Assembly (NCBI GenBank): GCA_030453285.1
Contig: JAKDKP010000231.1
Span: 1 to 5,103 of the forward strand
Length of the DNA: 5,103 bases
From: Propionibacteriales bacterium
GTDB taxonomy: Bacteria > Actinomycetota > Actinomycetes > Propionibacteriales > Propionibacteriaceae
Direction: 5' to 3'
Shown here: in pieces, positions 5,017 to 5,103 of the stretch
Numbering within the stretch: position 1 is the first letter of the stretch
How the letters are laid out: every line of letters begins with the position of its first letter
The notes under the pieces: generated by a model
The model's database searches: none
Seen by the model: only the letters and a program-made list of their open reading frames with translations
Told to the model about the DNA's origin: nothing
Position numbers and translations under genes: made by a program

Positions 5017-5103
5017 GCTTCTCCTCGATCGCCGGACGGAGCACCGTCGCTGGTGCCGAAGGCGGTGCGCAGTTGCTCCACCACGGCCTGGTCCCATGCC
5101 CGC
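5013..5103 (-). CDS. 3' end of an unidentified gene, coupled to the transporter
   Basis: The last 29 codons plus TGA (5015-5013) of a gene entering from the right edge. The C-terminus contains AWDQAVVEQLRTAFG followed by a polar Gly/Asp-rich end, GTSDGAPSGDRGEA. The frame is open to the window edge. Its stop overlaps the transporter's start codon as ATGA, and the transporter's GAGGAG lies within it, so the two are almost certainly one operon and translationally coupled. Downstream of an SLC45-like carrier's usual neighbours one might expect a glycosidase or sugar-metabolism enzyme, but these 29 residues carry no motif I recognise. No function is assigned. Confidence 0.7.
   Translation of the reverse strand, partial: RAWDQAVVEQLRTAFGTSDGAPSGDRGEA
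5021..5026 (-). promoter_or_regulatory. Shine-Dalgarno of the SLC45-like transporter
   Basis: GAGGAG on the minus strand, 4 bases before the ATG at 5016 and inside the 3' end of the upstream gene. It fixes the transporter start and rules out the longer open frame to 5097. Confidence 0.75.

Noticed and set aside
5014..5097. Extension of the SLC45-like transporter upstream to 5097
   Set aside because: The extra 27 residues are Arg-rich and overlap the upstream gene's coding end in another frame. The GAGGAG and ATGA junction place the start at 5016.
2718..5103. A lar operon made of larE and the SLC45-like transporter
   Set aside because: The transporter resembles sugar carriers, not a nickel or lactate transporter. 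larE seems to have its own start signal, and no larA, larB or larC is present.

Overview
The window is GC-rich (roughly two thirds G+C) and looks chromosomal, from a high-GC actinobacterium. The clearest lineage clue is the partial cold-shock gene at the left edge, whose start ([18 protein letters not shown], then DVYVR) matches the actinobacterial CspB type. Two genes with leaderless-type starts (a TANNNT -10 element 6 bases before ATG, no Shine-Dalgarno) also fit Actinobacteria. A propionibacterial relative is possible but cannot be proven from this sequence.

Layout, left to right. (1) The 5' end of a minus-strand cold-shock gene (1-91). (2) A 144-base gap with one weak hairpin. (3) A minus-strand LysR-type regulator of the LrhA-like subgroup (236-1108). 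(4) A divergent control region (1109-1285) with two dyads, both in the T-N11-A format of LysR-family operators. (5) A plus-strand MFS exporter of the EntS/TMEffector type (about 1286-2704). (6) A minus-strand LarE, the sulfur-inserting enzyme of nickel-pincer nucleotide synthesis (2718-3575), convergent with the exporter across only 13 bases. (7) A minus-strand SLC45/GPH-like MFS transporter (3607-5016) with an unusual heptapeptide-repeat N-terminal tail. (8) The last 29 codons of an upstream minus-strand gene (5013-5103), whose stop overlaps the transporter start in an ATGA junction.

Working together: the regulator and exporter form a divergent regulator-target pair. The operator positions fit activation of the exporter and autoregulation of lysR. 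The right-hand transporter is translationally coupled to an unseen upstream gene and is probably its substrate importer or exporter. larE lies 31 bases downstream of that transporter but appears to have its own leaderless promoter, so co-transcription need not imply a shared function. No larA, larB or larC is visible here.

No RNA gene, CRISPR array, insertion sequence or phage element was seen. Most of the window is ordinary accessory-metabolism sequence. The points most worth checking are the paired LysR boxes, the shared leaderless start signature, the three-cysteine LarE without visible partners, and the repeat-built tail of the right-hand transporter.
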